Source of the DNA: Winogradskyella sp. PG-2
Lineage (GTDB): Bacteria > Bacteroidota > Bacteroidia > Flavobacteriales > Flavobacteriaceae
Direction of reading: 5' to 3'
Assembly: GCF_000828715.1 (NCBI RefSeq)
Contig: NZ_AP014583.1
Coordinates: 3,470,001 to 3,534,000 of the forward strand
Length of the DNA stretch: 64,000 nt
Below, one piece after another: positions 1-9,351 of this stretch (the stretch's first letter is position 1; each line of letters begins with the position of its first letter). The notes beneath the pieces were generated by a model that was not told the origin of the DNA, did not search any database, and saw only the letters and a program-made list of their open reading frames with translations. A program made the position numbers and the translations under genes.

Positions 1-715
1 CACCACTTGCAGCTAGAGTCACGATTTCATCTCTACATATTGTAGTATCTGAACCAGCATCTGCAATGACTTCTGGGATTACAATTACCGTAACTTCTAA
101 TATGGTTGTACACCCTGTTGCTCCTAGAGAACTAACTGTATATGTAGTAGTATCTGTGGGATTTACATTTATAAAAGCTGTAGTCTCACCTGTGCTCCAT
201 AGGTAATTATCACTCCCATTTACAGCAAGTGTTGTTGAATCACCAATAACGATTACAATATCATCACTGACAGTAATATTAGGAGCTTCGTTTACAAAAA
301 CAGTAATACTATCTGTACTTGAGCAACCATTTGAAATTACTTCTACATCATAAGTTGTCTCAACAATTGGACTAACTTCTATAGAATCTGTAATTTCTCC
401 AGTACTCCATAAATAGGAGGTTCCACCATCAGCAGTTAATGTTATGGTTTCACCTTGGCAAATTGTTTGATCAATACCAAGATCAGCTATAGGATTAGGA
501 TTTACTATTACTGTAACACTATCTTCATCAAAATTTCCTAAATCATCATATACAGAAACTGTATACATTGTTGTGACTAATGGTGTAACTTCTATAGTAG
601 CAGTAGTTTCTCCATTATTCCATAAATAGTTAGGGCCATCAGTAGCAGTTAAAGTTGCAGATTCATTTTCGCATATAACTTGATCTGCACCTGCATCAGC
701 TGTAGGTAATATGTT
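1..715 (-). CDS. Out-of-frame continuation of the pectate-lyase-like gene: tandem Ig/PKD-like repeats (partial, runs off window)
   Basis: Read on the minus strand from 715 downwards, this stretch is open to the window edge, about 238 codons. It encodes about three and a half repeats of roughly 70-75 residues. Each starts like ADAGADQVICENESATLTA or ADLGIDQTICQGETITLTA and contains a (Y)LW(S/N)xGE(T/I)T core. These are the cysteine-containing PKD/Ig-like repeats common in secreted flavobacterial proteins that end with a type IX sorting domain. The frame joins the upstream protein at GFF|NILPTADAG if one T is added to the minus-strand run at 716-724. I infer one gene split by a one-base deletion, either real or an assembly error. 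The C-terminus, where a sorting domain would be, lies outside the window. Confidence 0.6.
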
Positions 716-3036
716 AAAAAAAAACCTAAAGAGAATCTATCTATGGCAACAACATCACCAGAAGCTCCATTATCACTATAATAAGTAATTGTAAATGTAT
801 AAGTTCCTTCTACAACAGTATAAGGTTCAAAATCTAAATCAACATGTCCACCTGGAAGACCAGCATACAAAGGGAAGCTTTCAATCCATGTTCCATTTTC
901 AGGACCAGTCCATGTAATTTTAACGCTTTCCACATCTGGGTTATCATCACCACCTTCTGGAATACTTCTAAAATTAATTTGATCTCCTTCATCAGTTAAA
1001 TTGATTGATGCATCACCTTCTATATTTTGAATTAAAATATCTGTATCTGCATTGTAAAGAAAATATGTACCGTAGAAATTATCAATCACATTAACTGTAA
1101 CACTTTGAGTAATACCTCCATCATTTACTATAAAAGAAATATCTGCTTGTCCCTCATTAACTGAACTTATTAAACCACTTTCACTAACTGTAACAATAAA
1201 CTCATCACTACTCGTCCATGTCCCAGACACATCAGATGTATTAGCAGGAAAAAACTCTGTAGTTAATTGTAAATGCTCACCTAAATCTAAAATAGGTGCA
1301 CTAGGTGTAATAGTTACTGATTCTAATGGGATTATAATATTTGTAACTGTGATAATAGCTTCATCTGTAAAACCTCCATCATTTGTAGTAAATGTAATAG
1401 TCGCTTCACCTTCAGAAATTGAACTAACTGTTCCATCAGAACTTACAGTTGCAACAGCCTCATTATTTGATGACCATACTCCATTAGTATTTGTTGCATC
1501 TTCCGGGAAAAATGTTCTATTAAGAGTTTGTATCTCAGGAACATTTAAAGTTGCTGTTTCTGGTGAAATTTCCACAGATTCTACAGCTATACTAACTATA
1601 CTATTTGAATCAACCTGATTAAGATATTCTTCTAACCATGTGTAACCGCTAGGCGCAATACTATTATGATCCTCACCATTGGGAACATTTGCATTATACC
1701 ATGCCTCAGGAATATGTAAGTTGTTTATATAAAAATTTGAAGGTCTTGATCGGGATACTATTGCAGGAACTACATATTGAGATATAGGTAGTTTGGTTAA
1801 AAAATTCCCTGCATTAACCTGGCTAATCCAATTTGCATCTAATATATCTCTGTTATCACTTACATTACCATCCTCATTCAATCTGGCATTACATCCTGCA
1901 TTATCAGGTATCAAAATTCGAGATTCATCTCCTGTAAGTAATGGCACTGACCTACCTAATAATTGGTGTTGATCGTCTGTAAAGTAATTATATGGTAATT
2001 GGTCTCCATAGTTGTATCCTCCACCGTCTAAAAAGAATTTCCAAGTTAATTTATTATTGGCATTGATATTAGAAACAGTATTGGATAAGTTATTGTTACT
2101 AATATTTGCAGCTACTATGAGATTATCTGATGTGAAAATTTGAGGTATTGTTCCAAATCTAAATACATTCAAACTCTTATCTTGTAACAGTGTATTTCCG
2201 TAATTATAATAATTGCCGATATGATTTAAATCGAAACTACCATTACCTCTAATTAATCTTCCATCTGAATTCCATACAACATTATTAATTATATCAATTC
2301 TAGCATTATCACCAGATATATTAGGAAATCTATATCCAGAATTGTAAAATAAATTAGAAATAAAAGATATTGTAGGTGGTGTTCCTGATGTACCAGATTG
2401 CTTACCAATTATAGAGCCTTTAATACTTTCCGCAAAAAAACAATTCTGTATTGTAACATTATTTACTTCATCCCCATTTCCAGTACTATACCAACTCGCA
2501 CATTCATCAGCACCAAATGCAAAACTACAATGATCAAATATCTGGTTTGTAATACTTGAAACAGCTGAGAAAGAATCGTTACCCAAATTATCATTAGCAT
2601 TTGGATTGGTATCTGCTGTTACGCCACCCTTAAATCTAATATGCCTTACAATAATGTTGCTAGCATTATGCAAGTAAAATCTATCACCTGCAATCGTTAT
2701 ACCTCCTTCTGGGGCCGTTTGACCAGCAATGGTTAGATCATTATTTGTATTATTAATATAAAGTAGCGATGATAAATTGATAACACCACTTACATCAAAT
2801 ACAATGGTTCTAGGTACTGTCATAGTAACAGCCTCTCTAAAACTACCTGGTCCGCTATTATTTAAATTAGTTACATGAACAACTACACCACCTCTACCAC
2901 CTGAAGCATAAGCGCCAGCTCCATAAGCACTAGGAAATGCTAACTGTTGAGCTAAAATAACCTGGCAGGAGAAAATTATAATAAAAATGCATAATACTTT
3001 TTTCAAAGCATTAGTAGGTTTGCTGTAGGTTGTCAT
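649..3036 (-). CDS. Secreted pectate-lyase-like multidomain protein (5' part, frame broken)
   Basis: Probable extracellular polysaccharide lyase of the pectate lyase superfamily (right-handed beta helix). Residues 1-30 form a signal peptide ending LAQ. Residues 33-72 (AFPSAYGAGAYASGGRGG, then NNSGPGSFREA) are the typical start of flavobacterial pectate lyases. The helix continues to about residue 470 with turns such as LTIAGQTAPEGGITIAGD and NIIVRHIRFKGG. Two bacterial Ig-like (Big2) domains follow at about 485-566 and 572-651, then a beta-rich domain at about 655-772. The last 22 residues (from about 774) are a frameshift artefact: at the 9-A run 716-724 the homologous sequence moves to another frame and continues to position 1. 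The gene adjoins the polysaccharide locus but points away from it. Substrate is not predictable from sequence alone; the fold and secretion are well supported. Confidence 0.8.
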   Translation of the reverse strand: MTTYSKPTNALKKVLCIFIIIFSCQVILAQQLAFPSAYGAGAYASGGRGGVVVHVTNLNNSGPGSFREAVTMTVPRTIVFDVSGVINLSSLLYINNTNNDLTIAGQTAPEGGITIAGDRFYLHNASNIIVRHIRFKGGVTADTNPNANDNLGNDSFSAVSSITNQIFDHCSFAFGADECASWYSTGNGDEVNNVTIQNCFFAESIKGSIIGKQSGTSGTPPTISFISNLFYNSGYRFPNISGDNARIDIINNVVWNSDGRLIRGNGSFDLNHIGNYYNYGNTLLQDKSLNVFRFGTIPQIFTSDNLIVAANISNNNLSNTVSNINANNKLTWKFFLDGGGYNYGDQLPYNYFTDDQHQLLGRSVPLLTGDESRILIPDNAGCNARLNEDGNVSDNRDILDANWISQVNAGNFLTKLPISQYVVPAIVSRSRPSNFYINNLHIPEAWYNANVPNGEDHNSIAPSGYTWLEEYLNQVDSNSIVSIAVESVEISPETATLNVPEIQTLNRTFFPEDATNTNGVWSSNNEAVATVSSDGTVSSISEGEATITFTTNDGGFTDEAIITVTNIIIPLESVTITPSAPILDLGEHLQLTTEFFPANTSDVSGTWTSSDEFIVTVSESGLISSVNEGQADISFIVNDGGITQSVTVNVIDNFYGTYFLYNADTDILIQNIEGDASINLTDEGDQINFRSIPEGGDDNPDVESVKITWTGPENGTWIESFPLYAGLPGGHVDLDFEPYTVVEGTYTFTITYYSDNGASGDVVAIDRFSLGFFLTYYLQLMQVQIKLYAKMNLQL

Positions 3037-3521
3037 AAGGGCTAAAAAAGTTATGAGTGACTTGGGTTACTCATTTTTTATTTCAGGTGTCTAAACTAGA
3101 GAATAATTTCATAAATAAAAGACTAAAACCATAATTATTCGATTAAAAGATTTAATTTGTAAGAAATTTACCATTTATACAAACTAGATGTCTCTATTTC
3201 TATTTATATACGATAATAAGGCATATGTTGGATGCTGAGTCTTGAAATTATTTAGTTAAATTCTCAATTAAATATAACCATGACTTTTGGATTATTTAAA
3301 AATCAATGTATTAACTAAATAATAATTATAAAGAAATATTAGGAAAACAACGGTAATTTTATCTTATTAACTTAAAAATATACTTTTATTGAGTTCTTTT
3401 GTACATATTTGCTCTCAAATTATTTAACCCAAATCATTATTTTGTCAGTTTAATTATATCTGACAAAATATAAATATGTACTAAACCTTTATTGGTTTAT
3501 TAAAAACGTCAATAATCTACA
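3037..3521. other. Intergenic region between divergent genes (485 bp)
   Basis: This is the divergent gap between the pectate-lyase-like gene (minus) and the first gene of the polysaccharide locus (plus). It is very AT-rich. The only element I can point to is CATATTTG at 3404-3411, a 7/8 match to the -7 box, about 110 bases before the flippase start. I see no ORF longer than about 40 codons with a convincing product, no tRNA and no strong terminator. Confidence 0.5.
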
Positions 3522-4865
3522 ATGCCATTCTTTGATATAAAAGCTATCATAAGTAAGATTAAAGTTGCCTTAAGTAATCCATTAATAAAAAGTATGGTTA
3601 CGGTTGCAGCCATTACCTTTTTTGTTAAGGCACTTGCTTTTTATAAAGAAACAATTATTGCAAGTACTTTTGGATTATCTGAAGTATTGGATACATTTTT
3701 GGTAGCTATACTGGTACCTACATTTGTTCAAAGTGTATTTTTAAATTCTTTAAAGCATTTATTTATTCCCAACTATATTACTGAACTCAAGAATAATGGT
3801 AATAGGTCAAGTTTCCAATCTGTAATTTTTTTAATGACATTGGGAGTTTCAATTCTTTCAATTATTCTTGCTTTTTTGTTTATCGATCTTTTCTTAGACA
3901 GTGTATATCCAGGTCATTCAGAAAGCTATTATCAACTTGTAAAAAAACAATTATACATTATTCTACCTTGTCTTGTTTTTTGGGGATTTTCTTCTGTTAT
4001 AGCAGGTCTAATGGAAATTGAAGACCGATTTTTTATAGCCAACATATCACAACTATTCCCTTTAGTAACAATGCTACTCTTTTTATTCTTTTTAAAAGAA
4101 GAATTAGGAAATTTAGTCTTAGCATATGGAACCTTAGCCGGCAGTATTATTGGATTCACTTTCCTAGTAGTAATTTCTATAAATAATAGAGATTTATCTT
4201 TAAGCAGACCATCTATGAATACAAATTCTAAGATGATGTTAAAACAACTCCCGCCAAAAATTACATCTAGCTTTTTATCTAGCATGAATAGTTTTATAGA
4301 TCAATTTTTTGCTGGACAATTAATCGTTGGTTCTATTGCTGCATTAAATTATGGCAATAGAATTCCTGCATTTGGAGTAACCATAGTTATTATGGCAATA
4401 GGTAGTGTTTTGTTACCGCACTTTTCTAGACTTGTTAATGAGGATTTAAAATCTGCTTATCATTATCTTTTTAAAGTCTTAAAATTAGTTGTGACTATTG
4501 GTATAATTGTTATAATCATTGGAATTTTCTTTTCGGATTGGATTGTTCAAATGTGGTTAGAACGAAATGAGTTTACTCATCAAGATACTATTAAAGTTTC
4601 TACAATACAGAAAATTTTACTTGCTAATGTGCCTTTTTATTTATGCACATTAATTATTGTAAAGTTCTTAACTAGTATTAATAAAAATAGATTTATGGCA
4701 AAAATTTCTTTTGTAAACCTTGTCGTAAATATTATATTGAATATTATTCTTATTAAAGAATATGGAGTTTTTGGTTTAGCCTTAAGTACAACTTTAGTCT
4801 TAATAATTAGTAGTTGTTTTTACTTTGGTTTCACTTATAGACAGTATAAAAAATTGAGTACATGA
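3522..4865 (+). CDS. Polysaccharide flippase, MOP superfamily (Wzx/MurJ-like)
   Basis: Integral membrane protein of 447 residues, predicted to flip undecaprenyl-linked repeat units to the periplasm. It is hydrophobic throughout with about 12-14 membrane segments. The N-terminal part (ITFFVKALAFYKETIIASTFG, then LDTFLVAILVPTFVQSVFLNS) resembles the conserved start of MurJ/MviN-type MOP exporters, and length fits the superfamily. It is the first gene of a plus-strand run and overlaps the next glycosyltransferase by 4 bases (ATGA), so translation is probably coupled. Position between glycosyltransferases and a Wzy-like polymerase argues for a Wzx role rather than the housekeeping lipid II flippase, but sequence alone does not fully separate the two. 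Confidence 0.85.
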   Translation: MPFFDIKAIISKIKVALSNPLIKSMVTVAAITFFVKALAFYKETIIASTFGLSEVLDTFLVAILVPTFVQSVFLNSLKHLFIPNYITELKNNGNRSSFQSVIFLMTLGVSILSIILAFLFIDLFLDSVYPGHSESYYQLVKKQLYIILPCLVFWGFSSVIAGLMEIEDRFFIANISQLFPLVTMLLFLFFLKEELGNLVLAYGTLAGSIIGFTFLVVISINNRDLSLSRPSMNTNSKMMLKQLPPKITSSFLSSMNSFIDQFFAGQLIVGSIAALNYGNRIPAFGVTIVIMAIGSVLLPHFSRLVNEDLKSAYHYLFKVLKLVVTIGIIVIIIGIFFSDWIVQMWLERNEFTHQDTIKVSTIQKILLANVPFYLCTLIIVKFLTSINKNRFMAKISFVNLVVNIILNIILIKEYGVFGLALSTTLVLIISSCFYFGFTYRQYKKLST

Positions 4866-5950
4866 AGGTAGATTTTATAATTTCAACTTTAGGAGGTGGT
4901 GGAGCTGAACGTGTTCTTACACTTATGGTAAATAGCTTAGCTAAAAATCCTAATAATCAGATATCTGTTATTACACTTTTTGAAGGTAAAGAAAAGTATG
5001 AGCTAAATCCTGCCATAAATAAAGTAAAACTAAAGCGTGTTCAACATTTGCCAAGCCATACACTAAGGAGTGTTATTAATTTATCAAGATATTATAAAAC
5101 TAAGTCTAACAGACCAGATGTAATTGTATCCTTTATAACCTTAACAAACCTTATCACTATTATAGTAGCTAAGCTTTTTTCTATAAAAATTATTGCGCAA
5201 GAACATAATTCTCACTTAAGATTTATGAAAGGTCGCAAACGCATTACTAATTTCACTAAAAAATATATCTATAAAAAGGCAGATGTCATTACTGTCTTAA
5301 CATCATTTGACATAGATTATTATGAAAATTATGGTGCTAATGTATATGTAATGCCAAATCCTTGCAGTTTTACACCAATTGCGGATAACTCTCACTATAG
5401 AAAAAAGACCATATTGGCCGTAGGCAATTTAGATCGATATAATCATAAAGGACTTGATAATTTAATTGAGCTAATGGTACCCATATTTAATGAGCATCCT
5501 AATTGGGAATTGAAAATTGCTGGTGCTGGTGAAAAAGGTTTAAAACACTTAACTAAGTTAGCTGAAGAGAATAATATTTTGGATAAAATTGTATTTACGG
5601 GTTTTATTACGAATGTTTCTGAAGTTATGAATCAATCCTCTATTTTTATACTTTCATCTAGATTTGAAGGTTTGCCTATGGTATTATTAGAAGCTATGTC
5701 CCAAGGTATGGCATGTATTGCTTATGATTGTAAAACTGGTCCTTCTGATATTATTGAAAACAATAAAAATGGCTTACTCATTGAAGATCAAAATATGTTA
5801 AAAATGCAAAATGGTTTGAGAGAACTTTTAAGCAGTAAGGGGTTACGAAAAGAATTATCTGAAGAAGGTATAAAATCACTTGACAAATATAATATTGACA
5901 ACGTAACTAAACGTTATGAAGCTCTATTTAATAAAATAGCGAATATCTAA
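4862..5950 (+). CDS. Family GT4 glycosyltransferase
   Basis: Retaining GT-B glycosyltransferase of 362 residues, expected to add a sugar to the growing lipid-linked repeat at the inner face of the membrane. The N-terminal glycine loop is STLGGGGAERV (residues 8-18). The donor-binding EX7E motif is E269-G-L-P-M-V-L-L-E277 in SSRFEGLPMVLLEAMSQG. The MPNPCSF stretch near residue 165 and the AVGNLDRYNHKG stretch at about 186-197 mark the start of the C-terminal Rossmann domain. It overlaps the flippase gene by 4 bases and the polymerase gene by 1 base, so the three are one operon. Sugar and acceptor cannot be named. Confidence 0.88.
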   Translation: MKVDFIISTLGGGGAERVLTLMVNSLAKNPNNQISVITLFEGKEKYELNPAINKVKLKRVQHLPSHTLRSVINLSRYYKTKSNRPDVIVSFITLTNLITIIVAKLFSIKIIAQEHNSHLRFMKGRKRITNFTKKYIYKKADVITVLTSFDIDYYENYGANVYVMPNPCSFTPIADNSHYRKKTILAVGNLDRYNHKGLDNLIELMVPIFNEHPNWELKIAGAGEKGLKHLTKLAEENNILDKIVFTGFITNVSEVMNQSSIFILSSRFEGLPMVLLEAMSQGMACIAYDCKTGPSDIIENNKNGLLIEDQNMLKMQNGLRELLSSKGLRKELSEEGIKSLDKYNIDNVTKRYEALFNKIANI

Positions 5951-7167
5951 TGAACAAGCTAATTGTTTCAATATGCTTTTATTTCCCAGTTGTAAGTAGT
6001 TGCTTAAACTTACAAGGTACTGTATCTAAATTTGTCTCACCTGTGTATGCACAAATAATAGCTTATTTTAACCTTTTATTGATTTTCTTAGGTATATTTT
6101 TATTTCGAAACCAAGTAAAACACTTATCTAGAACTAACAAATTATGGTTTATATTCTACATGTTATACTATGGTTTTGGATTACTTGGAATAGGAGTTTC
6201 TGGGTTTAGCACATCAATAATAGCAACCTTAGTTCCTGTTGTTTATTTTGTTGGGTTTTATTTCTTTTTTAGTGATAGAAATCAGTTCAGAACCTACTTT
6301 AAGATCATTACAATCTGTTTTGTTATATCCTCTTTCCTAACCATCATTTTGATTAAGCTAAACATTAATGTATATACAGGTGAAGAACATGGTTGGGCGA
6401 TGGATCGTGCTGGTGGAATTACTGGAGATGCAAATGCCGCTGCACATACCAGTATTTTTGCATTTATATTTTTAAATCAACTATTTAAACCATCAAAATT
6501 CATATTTAAATTACTCAAAATTGCAATGTTACTTACTATTTTTTATAGTCTAATTTTAACATTTTCTACAACTGGTTTATTTGTTTTTACAATTGTATTC
6601 ACTTTAATGAATTACAAATTATTTACAGGTATTAAGCTATTTATTTTTGCAAGTATTATCCCATTATTCTATATAGGAATTTTTGCAATCAAATCAAAAA
6701 TTCATGAATTAGGTTTATCTGTGGCACAAACTGATAAGGTTTCAAATATTATTAATTTACTGACTTTAAATTTTGATGAAGTTGACAGTTCTGGTAGAGG
6801 AAATTTAATAGAAAAATCTCTTCACTACATTTTTGAGAAGCCTTTTATAGGAAATGGTGTAGATTTTTCAGTGTCTAAGTTGGTGCACAACACTTACGTA
6901 GGAATATGGGTCGACGCAGGCATTTTTACATTTTTGTTCTTTATTTTTATGCTATTCTGCTATATGTTCAGATCATTTACTTTACATCCTAACATACGCT
7001 TTTTTACAATTTCAATATTGTTTGTTCTTTTTATTTTTATGATTAGCCTTCAGAGTGTTATAAATCAACCATACTTGATTGTTTTATTTGTTTTTGCTGG
7101 CTATTTAATAGATCATAATAGAGTTGATAAAGGTTATTCCAATATTTTTCAAGAATCAGAAGATTAG
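5950..7167 (+). CDS. O-antigen/exopolysaccharide polymerase, Wzy-like
   Basis: Polytopic membrane protein of 405 residues with roughly 10-12 membrane segments. Near residue 280 a hydrophilic stretch (DSSGRGNLIEKSLHYIFEKP, then NGV, then LVHNTYVGIWVDAG) matches the periplasmic loop of Wzy/WaaL polymerase-ligase proteins (Wzy_C type), where Arg and His are usually important. It is preceded by a flippase and a glycosyltransferase, so repeat-unit polymerase is more likely than ligase. Its ATG shares one base with the previous stop codon. A 112-bp gap follows, so the next gene probably has its own promoter. Proteins of this class diverge fast, so the call rests on topology, the loop and context. 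Confidence 0.8.
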   Translation: MNKLIVSICFYFPVVSSCLNLQGTVSKFVSPVYAQIIAYFNLLLIFLGIFLFRNQVKHLSRTNKLWFIFYMLYYGFGLLGIGVSGFSTSIIATLVPVVYFVGFYFFFSDRNQFRTYFKIITICFVISSFLTIILIKLNINVYTGEEHGWAMDRAGGITGDANAAAHTSIFAFIFLNQLFKPSKFIFKLLKIAMLLTIFYSLILTFSTTGLFVFTIVFTLMNYKLFTGIKLFIFASIIPLFYIGIFAIKSKIHELGLSVAQTDKVSNIINLLTLNFDEVDSSGRGNLIEKSLHYIFEKPFIGNGVDFSVSKLVHNTYVGIWVDAGIFTFLFFIFMLFCYMFRSFTLHPNIRFFTISILFVLFIFMISLQSVINQPYLIVLFVFAGYLIDHNRVDKGYSNIFQESED

Positions 7168-7216
7168 CTAATCTCCATTAGAGTCTGATATTTGTTTACT
7201 AATTTTAAATAATTAC

Positions 7217-7244
7217 TTGAGTTAAATATAATTTCACATATTTG
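7217..7244 (+). promoter_or_regulatory. Bacteroidota-type promoter for the acetyltransferase gene
   Basis: TTG (7217-7219), 17 bases, then CATATTTG (7237-7244), a 7/8 match to the -7 box TAnnTTTG with correct spacing to a -33 TTG. It lies 36 bases before the start codon at 7280. Confidence 0.5.
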
Positions 7245-7279
7245 CATTAATAGATTGTATCAAAAAAAAATGAATATCA

Positions 7280-7861
7280 ATGATTAATACACTTTCAGAA
7301 TACAAACATTATTTAGAAAGAGATAAAATAGCTCTTGGAATCGGTGAAGTGTCTTTTTTAGGAAATATTATTGGATTCTTATCACCAAACTTAATTTGGA
7401 AATTTCAAAAGACATTAAGGAAACTTGAGTATTATACTAATTGTAAAAATAAAGGCTTTTACAAAATCTATATTATGTATTTAAAGCTTAAGTTTAAGAA
7501 AATATCTTTAAAGCTGGGGTTTTCAATACCAATTAATGTATTTGGTCCAGGTTTAGCAATTGTTCATTATGGTACTATAGTAGTTAATAGTGCAACTCGT
7601 GTAGGCGAAAATTGTAGAATGCATGCATGTGTAAATATTGGAGCTTCAGGTGGAGAAAAAGAAGCTCCTCAATTAGGTGATAATATTTATATTGCTCCAG
7701 GCGCAAAAATTTATGGTAATATCAGTGTAGCAAATAATACCGCTATTGGTGCAAATGCTGTTGTTCACAAAACATCTGAAGAAAAAGGCGTTCTTTTAGC
7801 TGGAAACCCTGCAATAAAGATAAAAGAAATAGATATAAAGAGAATTATCAAGCATCTGTGA
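7280..7861 (+). CDS. Serine-acetyltransferase-like hexapeptide (LbetaH) acyltransferase
   Basis: Left-handed beta-helix acyltransferase of 193 residues, expected to use acetyl-CoA. The C-terminal half carries hexapeptide repeats (GPGLAIVHYGTIVVNSATRV, GENCRMHACVNIGAS, LGDNIYIAPGAKIYGNISV, NNTAIGANAVV) and ends AGNPAIKIKEI, the usual coenzyme-A-binding end. It is shorter than housekeeping CysE (about 270) and resembles the short CysE-like proteins of LPS and capsule loci, so it probably acetylates a sugar. It could supply the PglD-type N-acetylation that would complete the pathway implied by the PglE- and PglF-like genes downstream, but its closer likeness to CysE makes that uncertain. Confidence 0.8.
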   Translation: MINTLSEYKHYLERDKIALGIGEVSFLGNIIGFLSPNLIWKFQKTLRKLEYYTNCKNKGFYKIYIMYLKLKFKKISLKLGFSIPINVFGPGLAIVHYGTIVVNSATRVGENCRMHACVNIGASGGEKEAPQLGDNIYIAPGAKIYGNISVANNTAIGANAVVHKTSEEKGVLLAGNPAIKIKEIDIKRIIKHL

Positions 7862-8271
7862 TAGTTTATAGAAAAACTGAAGATTGTATCTACATGATAA
7901 TCAGTTTAATCTTACTGTTTTAAATCATTTTAGATGTTATTTATACTTATTATTATACATTTTATAGAAAAATTTTGATTTTTCGGATAAGTTAACACAT
8001 ATTTACGCTCGAAATCATACCAAATCATGATTTCAACCCAAATTAAATTGAATTATGCTCATCAACCTACTAATCCTATTTGGACTAATTACGTCTATTT
8101 TTTATTTATATTGGTATTCATTTAAAGCCATTAAAAATGAGTATTTGATAAACTCTATGTTTATCTGTAATTCTTCTAATTGGCAGAAGATTAATTGCAT
8201 TTAAGTTAATTCAAATGAATTATTATTCATCATGTTATTAAGCAATAATGTAAACTTTAACTGAAGTCCCA
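7862..8271. other. Intergenic region with a possible 49-codon membrane peptide ORF (410 bp)
   Basis: This gap interrupts the plus-strand run. It contains one ATG-started ORF at 8055-8204 of 49 codons. Its first 20 residues are a hydrophobic segment (MLINLLILFGLITSIFYLYW), followed by a basic, polar tail. There is no recognisable homology, ribosome binding site or partner. It may be chance in AT-rich DNA, a remnant, or a small membrane protein. No other signal is obvious. Confidence 0.4.
8055..8204 (+). CDS. Possible small membrane peptide (49 aa), unsupported by homology
   Basis: ATG at 8055, stop TAA at 8202-8204. The product starts with one predicted transmembrane helix (residues 1-20) followed by YSFKAIKNEYL and an Asn/Ser/Cys-containing tail. 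It sits 67 bases before the next glycosyltransferase gene and in the same direction. I do not recognise it; codon choice is not distinctive enough to prove coding. Confidence 0.2.
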   Translation: MLINLLILFGLITSIFYLYWYSFKAIKNEYLINSMFICNSSNWQKINCI

Positions 8272-9351
8272 ATGAAAACTCATAGTAAAATAAAGATTAT
8301 CTTTCTACTTCCTTCACTTGTTGCTGGTGGTGCTGAGCGTGTCATTTCTTTTGTAGCTCAAAGCATAGATAAGGACAAGTTTGATACTATTTTATTAGTT
8401 GCAGGTTTCGAAAAAGACTCAGCTTATGACGTGAGTAATGTTAATGTAGTTTACTTAAACAAACCAAGAATATTAACAGCTTTACCTTCAATAATTAAAT
8501 ATATCATAAAGCAAAAACCTGAAGTTGTTGTAAGCTCTATTTCTCACGTAAATACTGCGATGTCAATGATTTCACCTCTTTTTAAAAATACAAAATTTAT
8601 AGGTCGAGAAGCTACAGTTTTAAGCAAACGTAAAAACGAAGAGAAATCAAGAAAATGGTCTCCTGCTTATTTTTTACCGAATGGGTTTAAAAATTTAGAC
8701 ATGCTTATTTGTCAATCTCAAGACATGGCTGAAGATATGGTTTCAAATTTTGAAGTCCCAAAAGACAAGGTGTGTGTAATAAACAATCCTATTTCTAAAT
8801 TACCCCCAGTTAAACAGAAAACTGATTTTGGTGAAATTAAAAAGTATATAACTGTAGGAAGACTTACAGAAGTAAAAGGCCATATTAGAATTCTAGAAAT
8901 GCTTTCCATGCTAAAAACGCCATTTGAATATACTATTATTGGTGATGGCAGTTTAAAAGATAAAATCTTTGAAAAGGCAAAGGAATTAAAGCTAGATAGC
9001 AGTATAACACACATCCCTTTTACGAATAAAGTAAATGATTATATTGCCAAAAATGATATGTTCTTGCAAGGTTCTTATGTAGAGGGTTTTCCAAATGCAC
9101 TTCTTGAAAGTTGTGTGGTTGGCACACCAGTAATAGCCTTTAACGCACCTGGTGGAACTAAAGAAATTGTAGAAAATGGTATTAATGGTTTTTTAGTAGA
9201 TAATAAGGATGAATTTTTGAAAAGACTCAACGAGAATAGAACATGGAACCCTAAAAAGGTTAGTGACTCAGTATATCAAAAATTTAATAAAGAAAGGATT
9301 TTACAACAGTATGAGACTTTATTCTTTAATGTTTTAAATAAAAGTGCTTAA
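8272..9351 (+). CDS. Family GT4 glycosyltransferase
   Basis: Retaining GT-B enzyme of 359 residues. The N-terminal loop is PSLVAGGAERV (residues 14-24). The C-terminal donor domain begins near ITVGRLTEVKGH (about 193-204), and the EX7E motif is E271-G-F-P-N-A-L-L-E279. GT4 enzymes of this EGFPNALLE type act in O-antigen and capsule synthesis at the cytoplasmic face of the membrane. The stop codon directly abuts the GTG start of the next glycosyltransferase with no spacer, so the two are co-transcribed. The upstream 410-bp gap implies a separate promoter from the flippase group. Specific sugar unknown. Confidence 0.88.
   Translation: MKTHSKIKIIFLLPSLVAGGAERVISFVAQSIDKDKFDTILLVAGFEKDSAYDVSNVNVVYLNKPRILTALPSIIKYIIKQKPEVVVSSISHVNTAMSMISPLFKNTKFIGREATVLSKRKNEEKSRKWSPAYFLPNGFKNLDMLICQSQDMAEDMVSNFEVPKDKVCVINNPISKLPPVKQKTDFGEIKKYITVGRLTEVKGHIRILEMLSMLKTPFEYTIIGDGSLKDKIFEKAKELKLDSSITHIPFTNKVNDYIAKNDMFLQGSYVEGFPNALLESCVVGTPVIAFNAPGGTKEIVENGINGFLVDNKDEFLKRLNENRTWNPKKVSDSVYQKFNKERILQQYETLFFNVLNKSA

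Noticed and set aside
1..650. Regularly spaced similar segments that could suggest a CRISPR or DNA satellite
   Set aside because: Spacing is about 210-230 bases and similarity is at protein level (Ig/PKD-like repeats), not identical short direct repeats with unique spacers.
1349..1618. 89-codon plus-strand frame inside the pectate-lyase-like gene
   Set aside because: It mirrors the Ig-like domain coding region; Val/Ser-rich composition is expected from the opposite strand.
3522..4865. Housekeeping lipid II flippase (murJ)
   Set aside because: The fold matches, but the position at the head of a polysaccharide operon with Wzy and glycosyltransferases fits Wzx better, so no murJ symbol was given.
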